Notes under the pieces: model-generated
Told to the model about the DNA's origin: nothing
The model's input: the letters and a program-made list of their open reading frames with translations, nothing else
Databases searched by the model: none
Origin: Chloroflexota bacterium
Lineage (GTDB): Bacteria > Chloroflexota > Dehalococcoidia > Dehalococcoidales > WRFJ01
Assembly (NCBI GenBank): GCA_009778865.1
Contig: WRFJ01000007.1
Location: forward strand, 1-15,489
Direction: 5' to 3'
Length of the DNA stretch: 15,489 bases
Made by a program: the position numbers and the translations under genes
Shown: positions 1-5,235 of the stretch, in pieces
How the letters are laid out: every line of letters starts with the position of its first letter
Numbering within the stretch: position 1 is the stretch's first letter

Positions 1-121
1 CTTTAGGCTCTAAAATATGAGCCACCAAATTTATAGCTTCACCGTCAATTAAAAGTGAGCCATTTACAGCCTCTTCGGCTTCTAAATCATATGGTAATTC
101 TTTTTTGTCTAAAAGAGTCAT
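1..121 (-). CDS. dnaB: Replicative DNA helicase DnaB, N-terminal fragment (cut by window edge)
   Basis: This is the first 40 codons of a gene that runs off the left edge. It starts at the ATG at 121-119. The visible residues include LPYDLEAEEAV (residues 9-19) followed by GSLLIDGEAI, the opening of the DnaB N-terminal domain, where an 'LP.DLEAE.AVLGS.L' pattern is characteristic. DnaB is the hexameric ATP-driven helicase that unwinds DNA at the replication fork and interacts with the DnaG primase, whose gene lies at the other end of this window. Only 9 bases separate the rplI stop from this ATG, so the two are almost certainly co-transcribed; rplI-dnaB is a common bacterial gene order. No strong Shine-Dalgarno sequence is visible. 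The Asn at position 20, where Leu is usual, is a minor oddity. Helicase motifs lie outside the window, so the call rests on the N-terminus and context. Confidence 0.85.
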   Translation of the reverse strand, partial: MTLLDKKELPYDLEAEEAVNGSLLIDGEAINLVAHILEPK

Positions 122-130
122 CTTTATAAT

Positions 131-577
131 TTACAGAGCGGTAACTACTATTTTAATATCGGCAATTATGTCTTTACTAAATCGCACCCTGGCGGCAAAA
201 GAGCCGGTACCGTTAATATTTTCGGGTATTTCTACTTTGCGTTTATCTACTGTTTGACCGGTAACTTCTTTGATGCGTTTAGCTATATCGGCATTGGTCA
301 CCGAACCAAAAAGGCGACCGTTTTCGCCGGCCCTAGCCTTAATTTCTAAAGTTTTATCGTTTAAGCTAGCCGCCGCTTCTTTAACAGCAGTTATCTCAGC
401 CGTTTTTTGAGCGGCTTCGCTAGCTATTTGGCTATTTACTTCTTTTTGTGTAGTAGAACTGGCCGGAGCAGCCAGTTTTTTGGGAATAAGCATATTGCGG
501 GCATAGCCGTCGGAAATTTCTTTTATCTCTCCGCGTTTACCGACTCCAACCACGTCTTGTAAAAATATTACTTTCAT
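131..577 (-). CDS. rplI: 50S ribosomal protein L9
   Basis: L9 binds 23S rRNA near the base of the L1 stalk and helps maintain reading frame. The protein of 148 residues begins MKVIFLQDVVGVGKRGEIKE, followed by the 'SDGYARNMLIPKKLA' stretch that defines the L9 N-terminal RNA-binding domain. A helical Ala/Glu/Lys-rich linker (about residues 40-80) and the C-terminal domain with GENGRLFGSVTNADIA follow. The length is normal for the family. A longer reading frame could start at an ATG at 613-611, adding 12 residues. I reject it because that ATG overlaps a TATAAT promoter element and has no ribosome-binding site. The chosen ATG at 577-575 is preceded by an AAAGGA sequence about 12 bases upstream and gives the canonical N-terminus. 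It is the first gene of the rplI-dnaB unit. Confidence 0.97.
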   Translation of the reverse strand: MKVIFLQDVVGVGKRGEIKEISDGYARNMLIPKKLAAPASSTTQKEVNSQIASEAAQKTAEITAVKEAAASLNDKTLEIKARAGENGRLFGSVTNADIAKRIKEVTGQTVDKRKVEIPENINGTGSFAARVRFSKDIIADIKIVVTAL

Positions 578-611
578 TTTCTTATTAAGTCCTTTAAACG
601 TAGTATTGTTC

Positions 612-620
612 ATTATATCA
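612..620 (-). promoter_or_regulatory. Extended -10 promoter of rplI-dnaB
   Basis: On the minus strand the sequence TGATATAAT is a consensus TATAAT (617-612) with the extended -10 dinucleotide TG one base upstream. No convincing -35 hexamer sits 16-18 bases upstream, which is typical of extended -10 promoters. Transcription would start near 605, giving a leader of about 28 bases before the rplI ATG at 577. This placement argues against the upstream alternative rplI start. Confidence 0.6.
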
Positions 621-754
621 CAGAGCGCAGAGGGTTGGCATAGCCCAGAAGCTAGTTATTTTATAAAAAATTGTCAAAATTATTTGTGCGGTCTGGCTTT
701 ATGCAATATATAAAAAGTTTGCAATACTTATACCAAAAGTACTTTAGAGTATCA

Positions 755-781
755 AGTTTTTGCATAGGTACTGCAAAAACT
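755..781. repeat. Perfect 10-bp inverted repeat upstream of the SUFU-like gene
   Basis: The arms AGTTTTTGCA (755-764) and TGCAAAAACT (772-781) are exact reverse complements around a 7-base spacer. It lies between divergent genes, so a terminator role is unlikely, and neither strand shows a following T-run. It may be a regulator-binding site or a leftover of a mobile sequence. Confidence 0.6.
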
Positions 782-790
782 GTTATTCAA

Positions 791-811
791 ACGCATGGAA
801 TATTCCAGCGT
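791..811. promoter_or_regulatory. Palindrome overlapping the -35 region; possible operator
   Basis: TGGAATATTCCA (796-807) is a perfect 12-bp palindrome. It is flanked by ACGC (791-794) and GCGT (808-811), which also pair, leaving one unpaired base (A795). It covers the position where the -35 hexamer of the promoter at 819-824 should be. A bound dimeric regulator here would block RNA polymerase. The regulator is unknown. Confidence 0.45.
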
Positions 812-824
812 GCCATAGTATAAT
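796..824 (+). promoter_or_regulatory. Probable promoter of the SUFU-like gene
   Basis: A consensus -10 TATAAT lies at 819-824. Seventeen bases upstream is a weak -35 (TGGAAT, 796-801) that falls within a perfect palindrome. Transcription would start near 831, about 70 bases before the ATG at 902. Confidence 0.5.
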
Positions 825-833
825 CTTAGTTAA

Positions 834-863
834 CAACATCCCATAGCTTTATATGGTATGTTG
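834..863 (+). repeat. 12-bp imperfect hairpin in the SUFU-like gene's 5' leader
   Basis: The arms 834-845 and 852-863 pair over 12 positions with one mismatch (C840/T857) around a 6-base loop. The element begins just after the predicted transcription start, so it may act as an RNA stem at the 5' end of the message or as a DNA operator just downstream of the promoter. No T-run follows, so it is not an intrinsic terminator. Confidence 0.5.
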
Positions 864-901
864 GTTTATTTCATTTTAGTCAAATACGCGGAGGTTTAAC
901 T

Positions 902-1549
902 ATGTTTGAAAACTGGAAAAAAAGGAAAGCGGATAAAGAGGAAAAACTTGAAGATGACGCGTATCAAATCAAGGACAAATATATTGAATCTATCATGGGA
1001 AAAGAACATGATATGGTAGGTCATGCAATTATTCCATACTGTGTAGGCGGTGCTTTTGATCAATATTACTACCCGGATTTTTGTAACGGGACAGCAATTG
1101 TGACAAAAGAACTTGTTAATTATAAGTTTAATTCTCCGAAGAATGATATTTACGATGCCTATGAACTTGTTATCGTTACAAGAAATAAAATTAATACTTC
1201 GGGTGAGCTTGCACTTGAATACGACGACGGTCCTTTTATAGAAATTTTGAATATGCTTGGAAGGTATTCAACGACGGCTAAACTAAACCCCTTTGAAACA
1301 ATAGAATTTCCAGATGGTTTTGAGAATGAAAATCTTAGCAGAAGATGCCTTATTATTGACGCAATATCTGAGCCTCTTTGTAATGAAGAAACACACAACA
1401 GAAAATTCGGACTTATGCTGATAATGGAAATTCATCGTGACGAAATGGAATTTGCAATGCAGCAAAAGGGTAAAGACCTAATCGAAAAACTAAAGCAAAA
1501 AGGAATATACCCATTGACGGGAGTAAACAGACCGTCAGTGTTCAGTTAA
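902..1549 (+). CDS. Suppressor-of-fused (SUFU)-like domain protein
   Basis: The protein has 215 residues and no signal peptide or membrane segment. It opens with a charged region (residues 1-30). A conserved-looking core follows, with YDAYELVIVTR (84-94), an acidic Gly segment around 100-112, and a C-terminal tail YPLTGVNRPSVFS (203-215). The 'YELVIVTR' strand and 'YP.T..NRPSV' tail match my recollection of bacterial proteins of the suppressor-of-fused family. Bacterial members are often found near polymorphic toxins and are proposed to act as immunity proteins, but no toxin gene is present here and the function is unproven. The start is well supported by GGAGG at 890-894, seven bases before the ATG. 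The gene is more AT-rich than its neighbours, stands alone on the plus strand between two minus-strand operons, and is followed by an RCC1-type gene remnant. These facts suggest horizontal acquisition. Confidence 0.7.
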   Translation: MFENWKKRKADKEEKLEDDAYQIKDKYIESIMGKEHDMVGHAIIPYCVGGAFDQYYYPDFCNGTAIVTKELVNYKFNSPKNDIYDAYELVIVTRNKINTSGELALEYDDGPFIEILNMLGRYSTTAKLNPFETIEFPDGFENENLSRRCLIIDAISEPLCNEETHNRKFGLMLIMEIHRDEMEFAMQQKGKDLIEKLKQKGIYPLTGVNRPSVFS

Positions 1550-1596
1550 TAATCTCCAAAGCCTTGTTAGCGTAGTTATCCTTGACGGATTAAATC

Positions 1597-1875
1597 ACAT
1601 GGGCATGGGGTAACAATAATTACGGCCAGCTAAGAAATAGTTACCTTGATATTTTTATTATTGGTGGTCCTAATGACAAACTTCCTGTTCAGGTAACCAG
1701 TCTTAAAAATGTTACTGTCATTATTGCAGGGGCAAATCACAGTTTAGCACTTAAAAATGATGGTACAGCCTGGTCTTCTGATGATAATAGCTGGGGGCAG
1801 TTAGGCAGACTGCAAACAAATAACAGTATGACATTTGTATGGCAGTTGAGCATCCCCATTTATAGACCATTCTAG
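1597..1875 (+). pseudogene. Degenerate RCC1-repeat protein fragment
   Basis: Read in the frame of position 1597, about 92 codons give TWAWGNNNYGQL, then PVQVTSLKNVTVIIAG, HSLALKNDGTAW and NSWGQLG, ending at TAG 1873-1875. This is the bacterial RCC1/ATS1 beta-propeller repeat pattern ('DGTVWAWG.N..GQLG ... PVQV..L..V..IAAG..HSLALK.DGT'). There is no start codon or ribosome-binding site. An in-frame TAA (1591-1593) precedes the fragment. A GACGGA coding Asp-Gly (1584-1589) sits just upstream in a different frame, as expected if a frameshift broke the DG-T-x-WAWG join. One complete repeat and one partial repeat remain. After NSWGQLG the similarity fades, so the 3' end is also lost. RCC1-repeat proteins of bacteria are usually large and often exported. 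This fragment cannot encode a working propeller. Confidence 0.75.
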
Positions 1876-1940
1876 TCTGTAATTTGTTAGTTGCTGTTGT
1901 ATTGGGCGTTTTAAGATAAGCGTAGATTTTTTAGGAAAAA

Positions 1941-2879
1941 TCAGCAGATTTTGCATATACTTCCCAAATATTTTTGGGCATAAAAAGCAGCAGTAGCGCC
2001 ATCTCCGGCAGCGCTAACGGCTTGTTGTATGGCGCCCTCACGTATGTCGCCAGCTGCTAATATACCTGGTACATTGGTTTGCATATTGATATCAGTAACG
2101 ATAGCACCGTTTTGGTTAATATGTAGCAGGTCTTTCAGATAGTCAGTCTGTGGCACTAAGCCTACGGAAATAAAAACTCCGTCTACTTTAAGCACACTTT
2201 GCTGTCCGCTGTTATTTTCTAACAGTAATTCTTCCAGCATGATATTGCCGCGCATTTCTTTTATTTGACTTTCATATATGATTTCTATTTTAGGGTTGTT
2301 TTTTACCCGTTCTTGTAAAGATGGCTGACTTTTAAAAACTAAGCGGCGGTGTATGAGATAAACTTTTTTGGCAGTAGATGTTAAGTGCAAAGCTTCAGAG
2401 AAAGCCGAATTTCCGCCGCCCACTACCGCCACTACGCGGTCTTTATAAAAAGCTCCGTCGCAAGTAGCACAGTAAGAAACGCCGCGTCCCAAATATTTTT
2501 CTTCACCCGGTACACCCAGTTTACGTCTTTCATTGCCGCCGGCAATAATTACTGCTTTAGCAGTGATGATTTCCCCATTCTCTAAAGTAAGCTTTTTCTC
2601 CAGGCCATAGTCTTCTAAGGCTATTACTGTACCGGTTTTTACTATAGCTCCCAGTTTGGTAGCTTGCGCCAGCATTTTTTCACCAAGTTCAAATCCGCTG
2701 ATGCCGTCTTCAAATCCGGGGAAGTTTTCTATCCACGAGGCTTGTGCCATCAACCCGCCGGTAAAAGCACGTTCCAGCAGTAAAGTTGAATACTCACCGC
2801 GTACAGTGTAAATGGCCGCTGTTAAACCGGCCGGCCCGCCGCCTATAATAACTGCATCGTATTTTTTATCATCAGTCAT
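1941..2879 (-). CDS. trxB: Thioredoxin-reductase-like FAD/NAD(P) flavoprotein
   Basis: The family moves electrons from NAD(P)H through FAD and a CxxC disulfide to thioredoxin. This 312-residue protein has the usual length. The FAD-binding motif IIGGGPAG is at 11-18, the redox pair CATCDG at 137-142 (Cys137/Cys140), a second nucleotide-binding motif GGGNSA at 154-159, HRR at 177-179, and the FAD-contacting AAGD near 275-278. The NADPH-pocket pattern is usually HRRxxFRA; here the third Arg is replaced (HRRLVFKS), so donor preference is uncertain. The protein ends ...CKIC, adding a second CxxC (Cys309/Cys312) at the extreme C-terminus, which is unusual for low-molecular-weight TrxB. Its ATG overlaps the last 8 bases of the upstream activase gene, implying coupled translation. 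No thioredoxin gene is nearby. General identity is sure, but the physiological partner is open. Imperfect dyads near the stop (1925-1942) do not make a good terminator. Confidence 0.9.
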   Translation of the reverse strand: MTDDKKYDAVIIGGGPAGLTAAIYTVRGEYSTLLLERAFTGGLMAQASWIENFPGFEDGISGFELGEKMLAQATKLGAIVKTGTVIALEDYGLEKKLTLENGEIITAKAVIIAGGNERRKLGVPGEEKYLGRGVSYCATCDGAFYKDRVVAVVGGGNSAFSEALHLTSTAKKVYLIHRRLVFKSQPSLQERVKNNPKIEIIYESQIKEMRGNIMLEELLLENNSGQQSVLKVDGVFISVGLVPQTDYLKDLLHINQNGAIVTDINMQTNVPGILAAGDIREGAIQQAVSAAGDGATAAFYAQKYLGSICKIC

Positions 2880-3690
2880 AATTTAAAACTCCCCGCTTCT
2901 TGTCCGTTGAACTTTCTTTAAGGGCGCATAAAGCAGCACCGTAAGCACCGCTTATGTGAGGATAGGGCGGCACATTAATGTTTTCATTTAAGTTTTGCTG
3001 TAAAGCCAGTACTATGGCCTGGTTGCAGGCTACACCGCCCTGAAATATATAAGGGCCTTTTAAAGTTTTGCCGGCACCCACGTTATTCAAAAAATTAGCG
3101 GCTAAAGCTTGAGCTAAACCGTAAGTTATGTCTTCTTTAGCTGCACCATTTTGCTGGGCAGAGATCATAGCACTTTCAGCAAAAACCGTACAGCGGGCAT
3201 CTATACTGGTAGCTTTTTGGCTTTTGGCGGCTAGAGAAGCAAATTCTTCTATATTTATACCCAATCTTGCGGCCTGATGATCTAAAAAGCTGCCGGTGCC
3301 GGCTGCGCACACAGTGTTCATAGCAAAATCTATAGGCAAACCATTTTCCATCAGGATTATTTTACTGTCCTGGCCGCCTATTTCCAGCACAGTGGCAACA
3401 TCTGGCATAAATTTTACAGCAGCCATGGCCTGAGCGGTAATTTCATTTTTGATAATGCCGATTTTAAGAGAAGCTGCTACCAGCTTTCTGGCGCTGCCTG
3501 TCAGGCAGATGGCTGTTACCTCGGCATAAGAGGGCAAAGCCTTCTTTACAGTTTGTAGCACTTCTTGTGCCGTTAACAGAGGCTGACCGCCGGTTGGTAG
3601 ATAGCTAAAAGTCAGCAGATTACCTTCTAGGTCGCAACAGGCAGCTTTAGTTGATACGCTGCCGCTGTCTATACCTATAAAAATTTGCAT
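2872..3690 (-). CDS. BadF/BadG/BcrA/BcrD-family ATPase (2-hydroxyacyl-CoA dehydratase activase type)
   Basis: Family members such as HgdC are homodimeric ATPases with one [4Fe-4S] cluster between subunits. They pass an energised electron to 2-hydroxyacyl-CoA dehydratases or benzoyl-CoA reductases. The 272-residue protein shows the ASKHA phosphate-1 motif GIDSGSVSTKA (6-16), EIGGQDSK (103-110), CAAGTGSFLD (128-137) and RCTVFAES (166-173). Cys128 and Cys167 correspond to the two cluster ligands per subunit. It is a compact single-domain form, not the long fused YjiL/DUF2229 type. No dehydratase or reductase subunit gene is in the window, so its target is unknown. Its ATG directly follows the M20 gene stop (TAAATG), with AGGAG nine bases upstream inside that gene, and its 3' end overlaps trxB by 8 bases. 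One possibility, purely inferred, is that the neighbouring flavoprotein is functionally linked to its redox cycle. Confidence 0.9.
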   Translation of the reverse strand: MQIFIGIDSGSVSTKAACCDLEGNLLTFSYLPTGGQPLLTAQEVLQTVKKALPSYAEVTAICLTGSARKLVAASLKIGIIKNEITAQAMAAVKFMPDVATVLEIGGQDSKIILMENGLPIDFAMNTVCAAGTGSFLDHQAARLGINIEEFASLAAKSQKATSIDARCTVFAESAMISAQQNGAAKEDITYGLAQALAANFLNNVGAGKTLKGPYIFQGGVACNQAIVLALQQNLNENINVPPYPHISGAYGAALCALKESSTDKKRGVLNYD

Positions 3691-4866
3691 TTAGACTTGC
3701 TCCTGAAAATCCTCTTGTGCTTTGGCACATAAGTCTTTATCAATATACATTTTAAGAGCGGTAAGAGCTAAGCCTTTGGCATTTTGCACCATAGCTTCCA
3801 AAGCTTGAGAACTGCCGGCCGCTAAGCAAAAACTAGTGGTGTGCGGAGTTAATTCTTCATCTGAGATGGCAAAAAGCGGGTGAATACTGGGTATAAGGTG
3901 GCTGACATTACCCATATCGGTAGAGCCGAAAGATAGGCTGTTGCAGCGAAGATCTACCGCCTGGCCGAGCTCGGCCATGCTTTGTATATAAGTTTCGGCC
4001 ATAGCCTTATTGTTTTTCATATTTAGGCAGGTATGGCCGATGTCAATATTGGCAGTGCAGCCGGTCTGCAAAGCTGCTCCGCGGAAAATATCGCCTACTT
4101 TTTGTATGATGGACTTTAGATAAGTACCGTTTTTACTGCGCACCATAAAATGTGCTTTAGTTAAAGACGGTATAATATTGGCGGCCTCTCCGCCTTTTAA
4201 AATAATGCCATGAATGCGCACATCGCTTTTAAGCTGTTGACGCAGGGCGTTGATAGCATTAAAAGATAAGATTAAAGCATCTAAAGCATTTATACCTTGT
4301 TCTGGTGAAGCAGCAGCATGAGCTTCTTTACCGTGGAAAGTTACCCATACATCAGTGTTGGCGTAAGAAAAAATGGTGGCTACATCGTGAATGGCGGTGG
4401 GATGGCTTATCATGGCCATTTGTATGTCTTCAAAAGCACCATTTTCTATCATATCTATTTTGCGGCTGCCTTGCTCTTCAGATGGTGTGCCAATGACACT
4501 TAGCCGGCCGCCTATTGTCTCTAATACAGGTAAGAGAGCACATGCCGCCAGTGTTGAGGCGGCAGCAATCAAATTATGGCCACAACCATGACCAATATCT
4601 GGCAAAGCATCATATTCGCCAAGTAAGGCTATATGGGTCTGGCCATGTCCGATACTAGCTTTAAAAGCAGTGGGCAAATCGGCATATGGGGCAGTGATAT
4701 CAAAGCCTTGTTCTTCAAGAAATGATGCTATTAATACTGATGACTGATATTCTTTTCTACTTGTTTCAGGATCATTATAGATTTGCAGGGCTAGTTCTTT
4801 AGTTGCCGTAGCCAATTCGTCAGCTCTTGATAAAACTATATCTTTTAATTGATCATAAGTATGCAC
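3691..4866 (-). CDS. M20-family metallo-amidohydrolase (AbgB/HipO-like)
   Basis: The protein has 391 residues, normal for peptidase family M20D, whose members remove acyl or amino-acid groups from N-acyl amino acids or p-aminobenzoyl-glutamate-like amides using one or two metal ions. Visible motifs are LLGEYDALPDIGHGCGHN (81-98; Cys95 and His97 are likely metal ligands), GTPSEEQG (126-133; Glu130/Glu131 catalytic/ligand pair) and SHPT (154-157; His155). A lid/dimerisation domain spans about 170-280, including HAAASPEQG and GGEAANIIP, and the C-terminus contains PHTTSF (341-346). The initiator is GTG (4866-4864) with GAGG nine bases upstream. It heads a three-gene unit with the activase and TrxB-like genes. 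A TATAAT at 4900-4895 lies close upstream but lacks a -35; a much better promoter lies 195-225 bases upstream with a terminator in between. The substrate cannot be told from the sequence. Confidence 0.88.
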   Translation of the reverse strand: MHTYDQLKDIVLSRADELATATKELALQIYNDPETSRKEYQSSVLIASFLEEQGFDITAPYADLPTAFKASIGHGQTHIALLGEYDALPDIGHGCGHNLIAAASTLAACALLPVLETIGGRLSVIGTPSEEQGSRKIDMIENGAFEDIQMAMISHPTAIHDVATIFSYANTDVWVTFHGKEAHAAASPEQGINALDALILSFNAINALRQQLKSDVRIHGIILKGGEAANIIPSLTKAHFMVRSKNGTYLKSIIQKVGDIFRGAALQTGCTANIDIGHTCLNMKNNKAMAETYIQSMAELGQAVDLRCNSLSFGSTDMGNVSHLIPSIHPLFAISDEELTPHTTSFCLAAGSSQALEAMVQNAKGLALTALKMYIDKDLCAKAQEDFQEQV

Positions 4867-4966
4867 AATGTCTTACCTCTTCGTTTATATCCAAATTATA
4901 ACTTTTTTGTATTCTTTACGCTATGTTTTATGAAACTATCAACCTGCTTAACGGCTGCAGATAAAT

Positions 4967-4999
4967 AAAAACGCAAGACTTTTCTGGTCTTACGTTTTT
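4967..4999 (-). terminator. Intrinsic terminator in the M20-operon leader
   Basis: Arms at 4999-4987 and 4979-4967 form a 13-bp stem with a 7-base loop. On the minus strand all 13 positions pair, one as a U-G wobble, and the stem is followed by TTTTTATTTAT. On the plus strand the same position is a C/A mismatch, so the structure fits minus-strand RNA better. It lies between divergent genes, where a terminator only makes sense for a leader or small RNA. Confidence 0.7.
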
Positions 5000-5028
5000 G
5001 ACAATAAATCTCTTATATATTTTTTCAT
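4990..5028 (-). CDS. Possible 12-residue leader peptide
   Basis: The ORF reads ATG (5028-5026) MKKYIRDLLSKT and stops with TAA (4992-4990) inside the 5' arm of the terminator. The Shine-Dalgarno match is weak (AGAAAG about 3-8 bases before the ATG). There is no run of one amino acid that would point to classical amino-acid attenuation. The position suits a leader peptide whose translation affects terminator folding, but an ORF this short can arise by chance. Confidence 0.3.
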   Translation of the reverse strand: MKKYIRDLLSKT

Positions 5029-5060
5029 AATCTTTCTTTCAAAATAATGCATACGATACT

Positions 5061-5089
5061 ATGATATGTTAAGCCAATATCCATGTCAA
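5061..5089 (-). promoter_or_regulatory. Sigma-70-type promoter upstream of the M20 operon
   Basis: On the minus strand a perfect -35 TTGACA (5089-5084) is separated by 17 bases from a -10 TATCAT (5066-5061), five of six matching consensus. This is the best-looking promoter in the window. It drives toward the M20 gene through the leader and terminator described here. Confidence 0.7.
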
Positions 5090-5196
5090 TGTAAGAATGA
5101 TTTTTTGGTTTTAAAACAATACTATTAATCCCAACAAAATGGCCTATATATTGCAATAAAACCCGCGGTATTTTATAGTTTTTTAAATATAAAAAA

Positions 5197-5205
5197 TGGT
5201 AAAAT
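5197..5205 (+). promoter_or_regulatory. uvrA: Extended -10 promoter of uvrA
   Basis: TGG followed by TAAAAT (5200-5205) forms an extended -10 element about 30 bases before the uvrA start. The -35 region is T-rich without a clear hexamer. The predicted start point falls in the LexA-like box immediately downstream. Confidence 0.5.
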
Positions 5206-5219
5206 AGAACAGATGTTTT
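5206..5219 (+). promoter_or_regulatory. LexA (SOS) box of the Gram-positive type, before uvrA
   Basis: AGAACAGATGTTTT matches 12 of 14 positions of the Bacillus-type consensus CGAACRNRYGTTYC; only the outermost base at each end differs. It directly follows the -10 element, where LexA binding would block transcription. uvrA is a classic SOS gene. Dehalococcoides LexA is known to recognise the Gram-positive-type motif, which fits the suggested lineage. Binding is inferred. Confidence 0.55.
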
Positions 5220-5235
5220 TTATTATGGAGTGATG

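Larger units (their letters stand above)
4960..5054 (-). ncRNA. Short leader RNA or sRNA ending in an intrinsic terminator
   Basis: On the minus strand a near-consensus promoter (5089-5061) would start a transcript near 5054. An intrinsic terminator at 4999-4967 would end it about 95 bases later, roughly 95 bases before the M20 start codon. The segment also holds a possible 12-codon ORF whose stop lies inside the terminator's 5' arm. The terminator's 3' arm contains GUCUUGC, which can pair with the GUAAGAC overlapping the M20 ribosome-binding region (4876-4870) just as it pairs with its own 5' arm. The segment could be an attenuator for the M20-activase-trxB operon or an independent sRNA. The parts are seen; the function is inferred. 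Confidence 0.5.

Noticed and set aside
578..613. Upstream ATG extending rplI by 12 residues
   Set aside because: The ATG overlaps the extended -10 promoter, has no ribosome-binding site, and the shorter start gives the canonical L9 N-terminus.
672..677. TTGACA on the minus strand upstream of rplI
   Set aside because: A perfect -35 hexamer, but the sequence 16-18 bases downstream is TAGCTT-like, a poor -10. It is too far from the extended -10 at 617-612 to pair with it.
1515..1537. TGACGG/CCGTCA inverted repeat at the end of the SUFU-like gene
   Set aside because: Six base pairs with an 11-base loop inside coding sequence and no T-run; explained by codon content.
4895..4900. TATAAT on the minus strand close to the M20 start codon
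   Set aside because: No -35 at usable spacing (TAGCGT) and no extended -10. Could be a secondary promoter, but the TTGACA promoter farther upstream is clearly better.
4923..4964. 13-codon plus-strand ORF ending just before the leader terminator
   Set aside because: No ribosome-binding site or promoter, and the hairpin fits the opposite strand better. Probably chance.
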